Source: Treponema sp. (GTDB taxonomy: Bacteria > Spirochaetota > Spirochaetia > Treponematales > Treponemataceae). From it: a stretch of 64,000 nucleotides of DNA. The translations under genes and the position numbers were made by a program. Shown here in pieces: positions 25,701 through 35,325 of this stretch. Location of the stretch: positions 1-64,000 of the forward strand of contig JAEDFA010000003.1 of the NCBI GenBank assembly GCA_016293005.1, read 5' to 3'. Under the pieces are notes generated by a model, which ran no database searches, had not been told where the DNA came from, and worked only from the letters and a program-made list of their open reading frames with translations. The stretch's first letter is position 1, and every line of letters begins with the position of its first letter.

Positions 25701-28700
25701 AAAACTTCATGGGAGAGCTTTTCAGAAAATGCTGCATGGACTTTTGTTTATACTCCTGATGAAACAGAAGAAATAACTGTAATTTTCCGTTCGGTTGATA
25801 AAGCCGGAAACCGTTCTCAAACAATCGAAAAGAAAATCGTAACGATTCAAAATGAACCTTCAATAAGTGAAATAAAAGTTTTTGCACGTGAAGGTGAAAA
25901 AGAAATTTCTTTGCAAAACGGAACTTATTATCTTAATAAAGATTTTAAAATTAAAGGAAATGTTTCATATAAATATTTAAAATCTTTCAAATGCGGCGAA
26001 GATGAAATTTCTCTAAATGAAAATTCTTTTGAATATAATCCTAGTGATAATAAAAAAGGCTTATATGAATTAAGAATAACTGACAAAGCAGGTCAAAGTT
26101 GTATTTCGACTGTGAATGTTTTCTACGATGAAAAAGAACCTGAAGTTGAATTTACAGTTTCGCCGGTTGTAGAAAGAAATCAAAAAAAGAATTTAATAAA
26201 TGGAGAAATTACAGTTTCTGGAACGGCTTCAGATAAAGAAGATAAAGTTTCTTTTACAAAACTGATTTTAAACGACGAAGAAGTAACTGATTCTTCTGGA
26301 AATCCTCTTTCTGATAAAGGCGTAACAAAATCTGTTTATTCAGATAACGGAATGAGGTTTACTTACAAAATTGATACAACAAAATACGATAAGAATAATT
26401 TAAAGATTGAAATTTTTTCTCAGGACCGCGCAGGAAATCAAATAAAAAAATCTGAAACATATTATGTAGATCAAGAAACTGATAAACCTGTTATTTCTTC
26501 TTCAACACTTAATTTTGAAGCTAAAGAGGCAAAGGACAATAAATTTGGTATAGAAGGGAAAAATATTACAATAACAGCCGAAGACGATGATGGCGTAAAT
26601 TCAATTGATTATATTATAAAAGACTCATCTCTTAATAAGGTTGGAGGAGATACTATTTCAGCAGAGAATAAAACTCTCATCACAAAAACAATAGTACTTC
26701 CAAATGATATTGTAACGGGAAAATATACGATTCAATTTACAGTGAAAGATAAAAATGAGCCTTCTGTAATTTGTGAAACAAAAGAAATTCCTTTTGCGTA
26801 TGATAATGATTATCCTGTTATAAAAGATATAAAAATCGGTGCAAGAACTTATGAAGCTTCAATGTTTGTAAAGAAAGACGATAAACTTTCTCTTAAAGCG
26901 CAAGATAAAGCCGGAATTGATAAAGTTCAAGTTGTGATAAAAAAAGACGGTTCGGAAAATACTATTACTTTAGTTAAAAATCAAGATAATCAAGATGTTT
27001 ATGAAACCGAAAAAAATATTGAACTTGGAAGCGCTGACGGAGAATATGAAGCAGAAATAAGCGCATACGATATTTTTGGAAGGTCGCAGACTACAAGTCT
27101 TTCATTTAAAATCGATACAGTTCCTCCTGAATGGAAAGAAAATAAAGGAACTTCTGAAAATCCAAACCTTGTTAATTCTTATACAGTGATTCAGGGTGGA
27201 AGTAAAACTGTAAATCAATCACAATTAAACGATTCATTCTGGTTTAATCAGACTGCAATTACTTTAAGCGGTTCTGCTTACGATAAAAACGGAATTGATA
27301 AATATTCTCTTAAAATAACAAATAGTGAAAATCCTAATCCTAAGCCGGTTGAAATTTCAGGAAGTTCATCTTACAAAATCACTTCAGATTTGTATAAACA
27401 GGGTTCAAATACGGCTCATCTTACAGTTTATGACAAGGCTGGAAACTCTAGTCAAAAAACAATTTCTATACAAGTTGATTCTGTTTCTCCTTCTGTAACA
27501 AATGCGACATTAAAAAATTCTTCTAACGGAAAATTGATTACAAAAGCAAATAGCGTTTTACTTACAGTTGAAACTCAAGATGATACAAGCGGCGTGGAAA
27601 AAATTCTTGTTTCTGCAAGTCCTGATTTTTCATCTTCTAAGGAATATGATGTTTCTTCCATTACTAATAACGAAGTTTCTTTTGAAATAAAATCGCTTTC
27701 TGAAGGTTTAAAAACTTTATATGTTAAAGCAATCGATAAAGCAGGTCTTGATTCTGAGGTAAAAACTGTTTCAGGTCTTGAAATCGACAGAACCGCTCCG
27801 ACAGTTTTGTATAAAACTTATTCAACTGGAACTCCTACGGTAAATAAAACTATAAAATTTGAAGGAACTCTTTCTGACGAACATTTAGGCTCATCTCCTT
27901 CAGTGGAACTTTATTACAAAAAGAAATCTGACCTTTCTTGGACTAAATTTGGAGCTAATCCTTCGTATACAAAAACGGATGAAAAATCTGGTTCATGGGA
28001 AATTTCTGTTGATACTGATACAACACAATTTACAGACAATTCAGAATATAGTTTCCAGATTCGTTCAAAAGATTTGGCAGAAAATCAAATTACAGATTCT
28101 GCCTCTTATGTAACTGTAAAAATCTTACAGGATTCTGATGTTCCTGTGATAAAACTCAACAGCATTACAACCGACGGTAAAGCACGCCTTAACACAGGAA
28201 CGATTTCTGGAACTGTAGAAGATGATGACGGCATTTTAAATATGCACATTCAGCTTGTTTCTTCTGAAGGAACTTTGAATGAAAATAATTGGACGCCTCT
28301 TACTGTAGAAAACGGTTCATGGAGTTATGAAATTCCAAAATCTGGAAATCCTTCAACTCCAGATGGAACTTACACGCTTTATTTTAAAGTTGTAGATAAA
28401 GAAAACACAACATTTGAAACAGGAAAAACTTCTTCTCCTTATATTTCTGACACAAGTGGTGAGTCTTCTAAAGTAACAAACTCTGTTTCTTTCAGCGTTG
28501 ATACAACAAAACCTAAAATTCTTGAAGTAAATGTAAGTTTTAACGGTGGTGAAACATCAAGCGTAATTTCAAACAATCAGATTTTTGGCGGCAAAAAATA
28601 TAGTTCAGCTTCGTTTACGGTAAACGCAAGTGATACAGTTTCTAAACGAGAAAAACTTTCTGTAAAACTTAATATTGATACAATCGAAGAATCTCTTTCT

Positions 28701-31700
28701 TATGATTCAAATAATGATGTTTATACTTGCAGCGTTGATTTAACAAATTCTTCAATGAATGGAAATTATTCTCTTATTGTTACAGCCGAAGATGAAGCGA
28801 AAATGACTGACACTTTCCAAAAAAGTATAATTATCGATAACACAGCGCCTGACACAATAAGAAATGTCGTTCCAAAGCAGAATGCAGAAGTAACGGGCGA
28901 ATTCAGTATGACAGGTCTGATTCAGGATGATGAAACAAACTCAGGAATTTCTGAAGAAGAGCAAGATCATTTAAAATATTACATTCCAAAATATGCAGAA
29001 AAAGATACTGAACCTTCTGAAAACATTTCGTGGACTGACGAAAATCTTTCGCAGACCTCAGTTTCATGGAGTATTGATTTTGCAAATCTTTCTGAACGCT
29101 TAGGCTATAATATATCTACATCAGAAATTTCTAGCGAATACAGCGGTTTTAAAGATTTATCGAACAGCGATTTATATAATATTCCAGTCTGGTTCAGGGC
29201 AGTTGATAAAGCCGGAAACATCGGTTACATAAAAGAAGGCCTTTATTCAGGAGATACAGATTCTTTGAAAAAGCCTTTAAAATTAAAATTCAACCCGAAT
29301 GCCGATAAACCTCGCGTAGAAATAAATTATCCAGTTCATGATAAAACTCTTAACGGCTTTAATTATGTAGTTCTTGGTGGAAATGTGCGTTTTTCAGGAA
29401 GTGCAACCGACAATGAAGGAATTGATTCAGTTTACCTTCAGTTTGATTTTGACGGTTCTGGAAATTTTGACACAAGTAATCAGCTTTATAATAATTTAGG
29501 ACTTTCTCTTGTTTCAATTCCAAACAAATCAGAAAATGGTGTCAAGGCAAACGGAACTGTAAGCTGGTCGTATAATCTTGATATTTCTTCTTTGCAAAAT
29601 CTTTCTTATGAAACAAATGAAAAAGTTTTACGAGTTAGAGCTTGCGCTGTAGACAATGATACAGTAAACGGAACATTGACAAGTGCATGGTCAGAGCCAG
29701 TTTGCATTTCTGTAAACAATTCAGTTCCTCAAATCTATATAGAAAAACTTAGGCAGTATGAAAATGCTTCATCTTCAAATGTTGTAAAAGAAATAGATTT
29801 TAATGACGGTGATTTTATAAGCGGCGAAAACTGGTTCCTTGAAGGTTACTGTGAAGACCCGCAGAAAATTAATATTGCCTCTTCTTCTGTTAAGGGTTCT
29901 ACAACTGAAGCAAATTTCAAAGTGATAAGTGATTCTGAAGGAAATTCTGACGGAAAGAGAGTTTCATTTAAGATTCCTGTTTCAAGCGCTTCTGGTAACT
30001 GGGATGTTACTTTAAGAGTTCTAGATGCAGATTCAGAAACTCCTCAGTCGTCAGAAAGAGTTTATTCATTAAAAATTGATAATACAAAACCTGCATTTAA
30101 AGACGGTCAAAATGAAGATGATCTTGTACTTTTCAAAAATGGTTACGGTTCGGACGGCACAAAAATAGACAACAGCGGAAATTATGTTCAAAACAGTAAC
30201 GGTTCTATTTTTACGATTGCTTCAAGTGTAGAAGAAGCCGGTTCTGGATTTAAAAATGCCGCAGTTTATTTTGAACGCTCTTACAAGAAAGAAGGAAAAA
30301 GTCGAATTTTCAATGTCAGAAAAGAATACGGAGATAGCCGCAGGGAAAATGCAACTGAAATTTCTTCTTCAAAACAAGAAGATTCAGTTTACAAAAATGA
30401 AGAAAATCTTCCTGTTCTTTTGAAAACTGTTGAAAGAAGTTCTGTTACGACTTTAAGTTACGATGGTCTTTCTTCAAATCATAACATCTTTAAAGGAAGT
30501 ATCGTAAAACTTGGCGGAGTTTATTACAAAATTATAAATATCGAAGGTAATACTGCTACAATCGATGGAAACTGCGACACTTCGCAAACTTCTGCAGAAT
30601 TTGTTTATGCAATGATTGTAGACAATAACGACAACGGTTCAGGGCTTTCAGATGACGGAGACTTGATGGCAGAAAGTTATTCAAAAGCCGGTTCAAAATG
30701 GATTTGGGATTGTTCTGTAAATTCTCAAAACATTCCAGACGGTCCTATAGAAATTCATGTAGTCGTATTTGATAAAGCCGGAAATTTCAAGGCAGGAAAA
30801 GTTGAAACGCGAGTTACAAATAATCCTGTAAGAATCACTTCTGTAAAACTTGCAACAGATTTAAACGGAAACGGAACCTTTGATTCAACTGAATATCAGG
30901 ATTTTTACGCAATTAAAAACCAGGAAGGAATTGCTGACACTTCAAAAGGCGTTGATATCTGGAATCTTTCTACAAAAGACGAATTAAATTCAAGCAAAAA
31001 CTGGACTGTCCGTGAAAGGCTTTCTATAACTCCTGAATTTGTAGGCGGAACTTCTCCTTTCTACTGGAAGTTCTCAAAAGGAGATGTGGCTCTTTCACAG
31101 CCAGAACAATTTACGACATCTAATTCTGTAAAGATTTCAAATAAACAGGAATTTATTCTTGATAATACTTCTCTTGTTGCTGGAGATGAATACGAAGGAA
31201 AAGATTTGTATTACAGATTCAGTTTCTACGATTCAACAGAAGAACTTGAATCTGGAAAAGATACAAGCTGGACAGTTTTAAATGCAAAAGTAAAACAGGA
31301 ACTTACAGATACTGTTTCTCCTTCAATAGTTGTAAATCCGTTCTACTGGGAAAGTTCAAGCGCCAACAGCCTTTACAAAAATAGTAAAGAAAACGGTCAT
31401 ATCGAACTTGAAAAGCATCTTAAAAACGGAAACTTTGAAGAATCTTCTGGAATTTATGATAAAGACCCTAAATTAAGTGGAAAGGTAAAAATTCAGGGAA
31501 CTGTAAACGACAACAAGATTTTAAAAGACATCCGTGTAAAAATTCCAGGCTTTACCGATTCAGATGATTATATTTTGCTTGCACAGTACACAAAAGGTTC
31601 TGGCTGGGATTGTGATAAAACTGAAAGTGATGTTGAATCTTCATTAAATTCAAAAGGCTTTGCATTTACAGTTGATTCTGATGAAATTACACAGGAAAAC

Positions 31701-33620
31701 GGACACACTGTAACATGGACTTTAATCTGGGATACTTCAAAAATTTCTGGCGTTGCAAAAGCGGATGTAGAAATCAATTTTAAGGCAACAGACCAGAGTT
31801 CTAATTCTTCAGTTGAAAGAACAACTCAGACAACAGAAAATGCAAAAACTTCTTATTACAAAGTTGATGTCGTTCCGTATATTACTTCTGTTTCAAGAAA
31901 TGTAACCAAGAACAACCGTGCAAGGTCTGGCGCAATTCCTCTTTTAAGAGATGATACAACTTCAGAAACTGGAAACTTCATAACCGGCTTTAACCTTGGA
32001 ACAAGTATTGCTTCAGATCAGACTGAGCTTTTTGGAGTTTCTGACAGTGCAAAAGGTGAAACGCTTGCAATAAACTTTAGCAATACAAATGTTTCTGTTG
32101 CAAATTCAAAAATTACATTCAGAGTAAGAAGCGGAACAAAAGACGGTTATGTTTCAATAAAAGTAAACGGAATACTTAACTTGAACAACATAAATGACAA
32201 TTCTGCTGAATACAACAAGGAAAACATCGAAAATCAGTGGTTTACAAACGAATGGACAGACGACCGTTTTGTAAGAATCTGGGAGGATAAAGATACATTT
32301 GGAAACGAAGAACTTGCAAAAGATATTGCATACCCTGCAATGGCAATGGATGAAGACGGAGTTTTGTATTCGTCGTTTACAAACTACACAACACACAGCG
32401 TTTATTATGCAAAAATAAATGATAATTCTCCACAAGCAGTATTTAAGGGATATGATGCACCGGAAGAAACTACAATTTCTGTAAAAGGTTCTGGTTCTTC
32501 TGCAGTTGTAAATGTTGGTTATATGGGAAATTATCAGTCAAGCGGTGTACCGGAAAATTGGAATCCAAAATTGAGTGCTGCAGGTGGTTATCATGTATAT
32601 GATCCAAATACTGGTATTAAATATAACGGTTATCGTTTATTTAGATTTGAACAGCTTTTCCATAATCAGAAATTCCAGCAGTTCCAGAATTTCAGACTTG
32701 TAAGAAAAAGTTCGGATGCTGATTCTAATATTCATACTGCATATTATGATAAGTCAACTGCTTCAATTCATTATTCTGTAGCAGTTGCAGATACAACTCT
32801 AGATAAAGACAACGCTAATGGTAATAACCAGTCAGAATTCTGCTGGGTAAATATTGACGGAGGCTTTGACAAAGATGATACAATTGATTTTACAACGTAT
32901 ACATATAAGGCACCAAATGATACAAAAAATACTTATACAATAAGTTCAGATGGTCCTATGAAAAATATTGTTCTTTCTAATTCTGTGTTTGAAGATGGTA
33001 TGGAGCGGGCAAGTTCAACAAGTCAGTTTGTCGGAATTGATTTAAATAATCGTGGATTCCCGGTTATCGTTTATTTTGCAGACGACTGTATTCGTGTTGC
33101 CCGGGCAAATGCTGATTATCCAAAAGGAAAGGAGTCTTACTGGAAGGTTCAGAGGGCGGTTACAAAAAACTACAGTATGAATTATGTAACTTATGTCGAC
33201 TGCGAGGTTGATTCATCTGGATATCTTCACATTGTATTTGTAAATACTTCAGGAGAACTTGTATATATTAAATCTACAAACAATCCGTCAGATGGTTCAA
33301 GGTATACTTTTGCTGAGCCTGAAGTTGTTACAGACGGAAGTCCTTCGTGCATTGACATCACGACAAGAGGAGAAACGCCGTACATCGCATGTATTTCTTC
33401 GATAAATGCAGTTGACGGGCTTACAATGGCGTTTAAATCAGGCGGAAAATGGGAAGTTATGAAAAGTCCTCTTGTTCACACCGTAGCTCAGAACCGAGCA
33501 TGTATTGAAGCGCATCCAACTCCAGCAACAGGCTGGGGTGAAGCGGCTGTAGGTTATTACAGTAATCAGGATCAAAGATACCACGCTGCTTACTACATTG
33601 GAAACGGAAAAGGACACTGA
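22782..33620 (+). CDS. giant multi-Ig-domain surface lipoprotein with C-terminal propeller (3,612 residues)
   Basis: The largest gene of the window. A Lys/Arg start, hydrophobic core and spirochaete lipobox (FSIFSC, Cys24) predict a lipoprotein. About residues 30-3050 contain roughly twenty Ig-like modules, each introduced by a D-x-T-x-P pattern (IDNTPP, VDNTEP, IDRTAP, VDTTKP, IDNTAP) and many with DKAGN. About residues 3150-3612 change to propeller-like blades (DEDGVLYSSFTNY, GIDLNNRGFPVIVYF, VDSSGYLHIVFVN). Such proteins are usually adhesins or scaffold proteins; the ligand is unknown. ATG 22782 is chosen for TGAGG six bases upstream; an in-frame ATG at 22770 lies within the hairpin. A C9 tract at codons 145-148 may make expression phase-variable. 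Confidence 0.85.
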   Translation: MIIKRRKTTLYIFSLAFLFSIFSCDVGLGEAVDTEPPSVEISAPLANDKIRGTFTMSGICSDEQGVKSVEIQFSSIDDSTGIVSYYPSENKFFKASLKEDNTKWECVIDPQKNKIPDGSYEASVVVIDKAGRNSKQKKSFSIDNTPPLVVLTRPSAKKTDVNPDSYGQKFIIEGQASDDSGIDLLEVEIYSKEENPKLLKTVQLKNVPLSININVAEFKDEIYTEIYGDNIEEGKKDYFCKIKAYDGTKKVPALSDDDKKGNLADSYYLYNDIYSSVLSKYKINEVYQILSGTYKETENRGGEAESEKSVFETVKENLSKNKIDSGFFSLNPRNNPSYILSGYESLLCDGKDFSELKYHIPNGTKIAVRLQSGLDNTPLIDDTLGVSCYECDDYAKILDEEAEIVLVPALKDKDGNVLLTDENAISERAAAISAIGSTARNISFSLDKSSGKLKIGRKYIIKAVGFDENKNEPFVEEPYGFMLVSNGASPKISVEEPADSVLNLKKGSSFKIKGSSYHDEGVPEVIIKANDKIIYSSETTSFEKQVNVSDIVKDENVSREYSVYVYSSYNEMESTYKEKTVFYDVDAPKISINSVIPLVEDSERKNNVNGIVSVRGSIVDSFTSVVPESAKYEVYDNGQKVESLSGKIENPLNFYFTVDTSSLTDETDLDVRILAEDKAGNLAVYNLKDDSYFINQKTDKPVITCNSFGEKAFVRGSSYSGFIQDDDSIDSVEFNLYYTDSSGNKGELYKGAPLKTVNNINSTQYNFSVNLPDSVNDFILEIIATDVKSDGSLPVTNEPYEHKFRIAGDAPVLEVDDPKVMRYITTEENLSGSKTITFTGKISGESNSLNQLKIQVLQGNDLDSAVVLIDSLWKADSDYDGTETDWEGTADISKVLNNKNEGEYRLYLKAVDANGISSSKEIKLTVDNTEPTLTVTKSSTEEDGTIYIGKVSEFKIAGNASDTNYSFVEYSYDKTSWESFSENAAWTFVYTPDETEEITVIFRSVDKAGNRSQTIEKKIVTIQNEPSISEIKVFAREGEKEISLQNGTYYLNKDFKIKGNVSYKYLKSFKCGEDEISLNENSFEYNPSDNKKGLYELRITDKAGQSCISTVNVFYDEKEPEVEFTVSPVVERNQKKNLINGEITVSGTASDKEDKVSFTKLILNDEEVTDSSGNPLSDKGVTKSVYSDNGMRFTYKIDTTKYDKNNLKIEIFSQDRAGNQIKKSETYYVDQETDKPVISSSTLNFEAKEAKDNKFGIEGKNITITAEDDDGVNSIDYIIKDSSLNKVGGDTISAENKTLITKTIVLPNDIVTGKYTIQFTVKDKNEPSVICETKEIPFAYDNDYPVIKDIKIGARTYEASMFVKKDDKLSLKAQDKAGIDKVQVVIKKDGSENTITLVKNQDNQDVYETEKNIELGSADGEYEAEISAYDIFGRSQTTSLSFKIDTVPPEWKENKGTSENPNLVNSYTVIQGGSKTVNQSQLNDSFWFNQTAITLSGSAYDKNGIDKYSLKITNSENPNPKPVEISGSSSYKITSDLYKQGSNTAHLTVYDKAGNSSQKTISIQVDSVSPSVTNATLKNSSNGKLITKANSVLLTVETQDDTSGVEKILVSASPDFSSSKEYDVSSITNNEVSFEIKSLSEGLKTLYVKAIDKAGLDSEVKTVSGLEIDRTAPTVLYKTYSTGTPTVNKTIKFEGTLSDEHLGSSPSVELYYKKKSDLSWTKFGANPSYTKTDEKSGSWEISVDTDTTQFTDNSEYSFQIRSKDLAENQITDSASYVTVKILQDSDVPVIKLNSITTDGKARLNTGTISGTVEDDDGILNMHIQLVSSEGTLNENNWTPLTVENGSWSYEIPKSGNPSTPDGTYTLYFKVVDKENTTFETGKTSSPYISDTSGESSKVTNSVSFSVDTTKPKILEVNVSFNGGETSSVISNNQIFGGKKYSSASFTVNASDTVSKREKLSVKLNIDTIEESLSYDSNNDVYTCSVDLTNSSMNGNYSLIVTAEDEAKMTDTFQKSIIIDNTAPDTIRNVVPKQNAEVTGEFSMTGLIQDDETNSGISEEEQDHLKYYIPKYAEKDTEPSENISWTDENLSQTSVSWSIDFANLSERLGYNISTSEISSEYSGFKDLSNSDLYNIPVWFRAVDKAGNIGYIKEGLYSGDTDSLKKPLKLKFNPNADKPRVEINYPVHDKTLNGFNYVVLGGNVRFSGSATDNEGIDSVYLQFDFDGSGNFDTSNQLYNNLGLSLVSIPNKSENGVKANGTVSWSYNLDISSLQNLSYETNEKVLRVRACAVDNDTVNGTLTSAWSEPVCISVNNSVPQIYIEKLRQYENASSSNVVKEIDFNDGDFISGENWFLEGYCEDPQKINIASSSVKGSTTEANFKVISDSEGNSDGKRVSFKIPVSSASGNWDVTLRVLDADSETPQSSERVYSLKIDNTKPAFKDGQNEDDLVLFKNGYGSDGTKIDNSGNYVQNSNGSIFTIASSVEEAGSGFKNAAVYFERSYKKEGKSRIFNVRKEYGDSRRENATEISSSKQEDSVYKNEENLPVLLKTVERSSVTTLSYDGLSSNHNIFKGSIVKLGGVYYKIINIEGNTATIDGNCDTSQTSAEFVYAMIVDNNDNGSGLSDDGDLMAESYSKAGSKWIWDCSVNSQNIPDGPIEIHVVVFDKAGNFKAGKVETRVTNNPVRITSVKLATDLNGNGTFDSTEYQDFYAIKNQEGIADTSKGVDIWNLSTKDELNSSKNWTVRERLSITPEFVGGTSPFYWKFSKGDVALSQPEQFTTSNSVKISNKQEFILDNTSLVAGDEYEGKDLYYRFSFYDSTEELESGKDTSWTVLNAKVKQELTDTVSPSIVVNPFYWESSSANSLYKNSKENGHIELEKHLKNGNFEESSGIYDKDPKLSGKVKIQGTVNDNKILKDIRVKIPGFTDSDDYILLAQYTKGSGWDCDKTESDVESSLNSKGFAFTVDSDEITQENGHTVTWTLIWDTSKISGVAKADVEINFKATDQSSNSSVERTTQTTENAKTSYYKVDVVPYITSVSRNVTKNNRARSGAIPLLRDDTTSETGNFITGFNLGTSIASDQTELFGVSDSAKGETLAINFSNTNVSVANSKITFRVRSGTKDGYVSIKVNGILNLNNINDNSAEYNKENIENQWFTNEWTDDRFVRIWEDKDTFGNEELAKDIAYPAMAMDEDGVLYSSFTNYTTHSVYYAKINDNSPQAVFKGYDAPEETTISVKGSGSSAVVNVGYMGNYQSSGVPENWNPKLSAAGGYHVYDPNTGIKYNGYRLFRFEQLFHNQKFQQFQNFRLVRKSSDADSNIHTAYYDKSTASIHYSVAVADTTLDKDNANGNNQSEFCWVNIDGGFDKDDTIDFTTYTYKAPNDTKNTYTISSDGPMKNIVLSNSVFEDGMERASSTSQFVGIDLNNRGFPVIVYFADDCIRVARANADYPKGKESYWKVQRAVTKNYSMNYVTYVDCEVDSSGYLHIVFVNTSGELVYIKSTNNPSDGSRYTFAEPEVVTDGSPSCIDITTRGETPYIACISSINAVDGLTMAFKSGGKWEVMKSPLVHTVAQNRACIEAHPTPATGWGEAAVGYYSNQDQRYHAAYYIGNGKGH
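23215..23223 (+). repeat. C9 homopolymer tract inside the giant lipoprotein gene
   Basis: Nine consecutive C in a genome of about 35% GC, encoding T-P-P at codons 145-147 and the first base of codon 148. Removing one C brings TAG into frame within two codons; adding one reaches TGA within about 13 codons. Confidence 0.8.
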
Positions 33621-33629
33621 TAGAGTAAA

Positions 33630-33692
33630 AATAAAGGGCTTTCAAATTATTTGCAGAATGATAACGCTTTTTAGAAAGCCCTTTATTTTTTT
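33630..33692 (+). terminator. intrinsic terminator after the giant lipoprotein gene
   Basis: AATAAAGGGCTTTC (33630-33643) pairs with GAAAGCCCTTTATT (33674-33687), a 14-bp perfect stem followed by further T. Confidence 0.85.
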
Positions 33693-33693
33693 G

Positions 33694-33728
33694 TTGAAAA
33701 CTTAAAGGAATAATATTAAAATCTAATT
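33694..33728 (+). promoter_or_regulatory. leaderless promoter of apt
   Basis: TTGAAA (33694-33699), 17-bp spacer, TAAAAT (33717-33722), six bases to ATG 33729. There is no ribosome-binding site at proper distance. Confidence 0.7.
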
Positions 33729-34262
33729 ATGGACGATATAAAAATTATTGACGATGCAATCAGAAGAGTACCTGATTTTCCAAAACCAGGCATTCTTTTT
33801 TACGATATTACAGGAATTTTTTCCGAGCCAAAAGCGTTTAAATTATGCCTTAATAAAATGTACGACATTTACAAAGGCAAAAATATTCAGGGCATTTGTG
33901 CTGTAGAAGCGCGCGGTTTTATTTTTGCCTCTCCGCTTGCCGAAAAATTAAATCTTCCGCTCATTTTAATAAGAAAAAAAGGCAAACTTCCCGGAGAAAC
34001 TTATTCCTGCAAATATGGGCTTGAATACGGCACAAGTGAAATCGAAGTTCAAAAATCAGACATTAAAAAAGGATTTAATTATCTTGTCGTTGACGATTTA
34101 ATCGCAACCGGCGGAACTTTATCTGCTGCAAAAAATCTTATTGAGATGGGTGGCGCCAGGGTAACAGAATTTTTTGGAGTCATTGGTCTTCCGTTTTTAA
34201 ATTATGAAAAGAACCTTTCTCCAGTTCCGTGCACAACGCTGATTAATTTTAATTCAGAGTAG
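33729..34262 (+). CDS. apt: adenine phosphoribosyltransferase
   Basis: Makes AMP from adenine and PRPP in purine salvage. The 177 residues fit the family, with RVPDFPKPGILFYDIT at the N-terminus, the EARGFIFASPLA loop, IRKKGKLPGETYS, and the PRPP-binding VVDDLIATGGTLSAA. It is the first gene of a probable run with asnA, although asnA has its own TATAAT and ribosome-binding site. The start codon lacks a Shine-Dalgarno and fits the leaderless pattern. Confidence 0.95.
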   Translation: MDDIKIIDDAIRRVPDFPKPGILFYDITGIFSEPKAFKLCLNKMYDIYKGKNIQGICAVEARGFIFASPLAEKLNLPLILIRKKGKLPGETYSCKYGLEYGTSEIEVQKSDIKKGFNYLVVDDLIATGGTLSAAKNLIEMGGARVTEFFGVIGLPFLNYEKNLSPVPCTTLINFNSE

Positions 34263-34302
34263 TTTCAAATATTGTTTTTAAAGTATAATTTTGGGAGTCA
34301 TT

Positions 34303-35322
34303 ATGTTTAAATATAAACCTATTCTTTCTGTTTCAGAAACTGAACACGCAATTGTTTCTATAAAAGATTTTTTTCAGCTCGCTCTTTCAACTGAATTAAA
34401 TTTAACTCGTGTTACCGCTCCGCTTTTTGTAGAGGCAGGTAAAGGTATAAACGACGATTTAAACGGAGTAGAGCGACCTGTTTCGTTTCCTGTAAAAGAT
34501 ATGAACGAACGCAAAATGGAAATCGTTCAGTCGCTTGCAAAATGGAAGCGTCTTAAAGTCACAGAACTAGGCTTAAAACCTGGATTCGGGCTTTATACAG
34601 ACATGAACGCAATCCGCCCGGATGAAGAACTTGATGCAATTCATTCCCTTTATGTTGACCAGTGGGACTGGTGTATGGCAATCGATGAAAAAGACAGAAC
34701 AGTTTTTCATCTTTTTGAAGTCGTAAAAAAAGTTTACCGCTGCATTAAACGAACAGAATTTTTCCTTTACGACAGATATTCTTCTCTTACTCCTGTTCTT
34801 CCAGATGAAATAAAACTTGTTTTTTCTGACGATTTATTAAAACTTTATCCAAAAATGACGCCAAAAGAGCGTGAAAATGCTATTGCAAAAAAATATGGCG
34901 CAGTTTTTGTTGCTGGTATCGGTGCAAAACTTCCGGACGGCACAATTCACGATGGAAGAGCGCCGGACTATGACGACTGGATTACAGAATCTGGTGACGG
35001 TCATGTAGGATTAAACGGCGATATAATCGTATGGAATTCAGTTTTGGGAAGGGCATTTGAACTTTCTTCTATGGGAATAAGAGTAAATCCTGAAAGCCTT
35101 AGAAAACAGCTTAAAGAACGCGGCTGTGAAGAAAGAGCCTCTCTTGATTTTCATTCGCGCCTTTTAAATGGAGAATTAACTCAGACTCTAGGCGGCGGAA
35201 TCGGTCAGTCACGGCTTTGTATGTTCCTTCTTAGAAAAGCGCACATTGGTGAAACGCAGGTAAGCCAGTGGCCTGAATCAATCCGTGAGGACTGCAAAAA
35301 GAAAGGAATTCCTCTTTTATAA
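34303..35322 (+). CDS. asnA: aspartate--ammonia ligase (asparagine synthetase A)
   Basis: ATP-dependent amidation of aspartate with ammonia, of class II aminoacyl-tRNA synthetase-like fold. The 339 residues begin MFKYKPILSVSETEHAI. They carry LTRVTAPLFVEAGKGINDDLNG, KWKRLKVTELGL, GLYTDMNAIRPDE, VDQWDWC and the C-terminal LGGGIGQSRLCMFLL. ATG 34303 has GGGAG five bases upstream and TATAAT at 34284-34289; an in-frame ATG 12 bases earlier overlaps the ribosome-binding site. The next gene begins three bases after the stop. Confidence 0.95.
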   Translation: MFKYKPILSVSETEHAIVSIKDFFQLALSTELNLTRVTAPLFVEAGKGINDDLNGVERPVSFPVKDMNERKMEIVQSLAKWKRLKVTELGLKPGFGLYTDMNAIRPDEELDAIHSLYVDQWDWCMAIDEKDRTVFHLFEVVKKVYRCIKRTEFFLYDRYSSLTPVLPDEIKLVFSDDLLKLYPKMTPKERENAIAKKYGAVFVAGIGAKLPDGTIHDGRAPDYDDWITESGDGHVGLNGDIIVWNSVLGRAFELSSMGIRVNPESLRKQLKERGCEERASLDFHSRLLNGELTQTLGGGIGQSRLCMFLLRKAHIGETQVSQWPESIREDCKKKGIPLL

Positions 35323-35325
35323 TTT

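Noticed and set aside
23506..32435. Minus-strand open frames inside the giant lipoprotein gene.
   Set aside because: They lack start signals and have composition expected from the reverse of an AT-rich repeat protein.
35317..35325. TATAAT just before the 326-residue hypothetical gene as a leaderless promoter.
   Set aside because: Only two bases separate it from ATG 35326, which is too close for initiation at the start codon.
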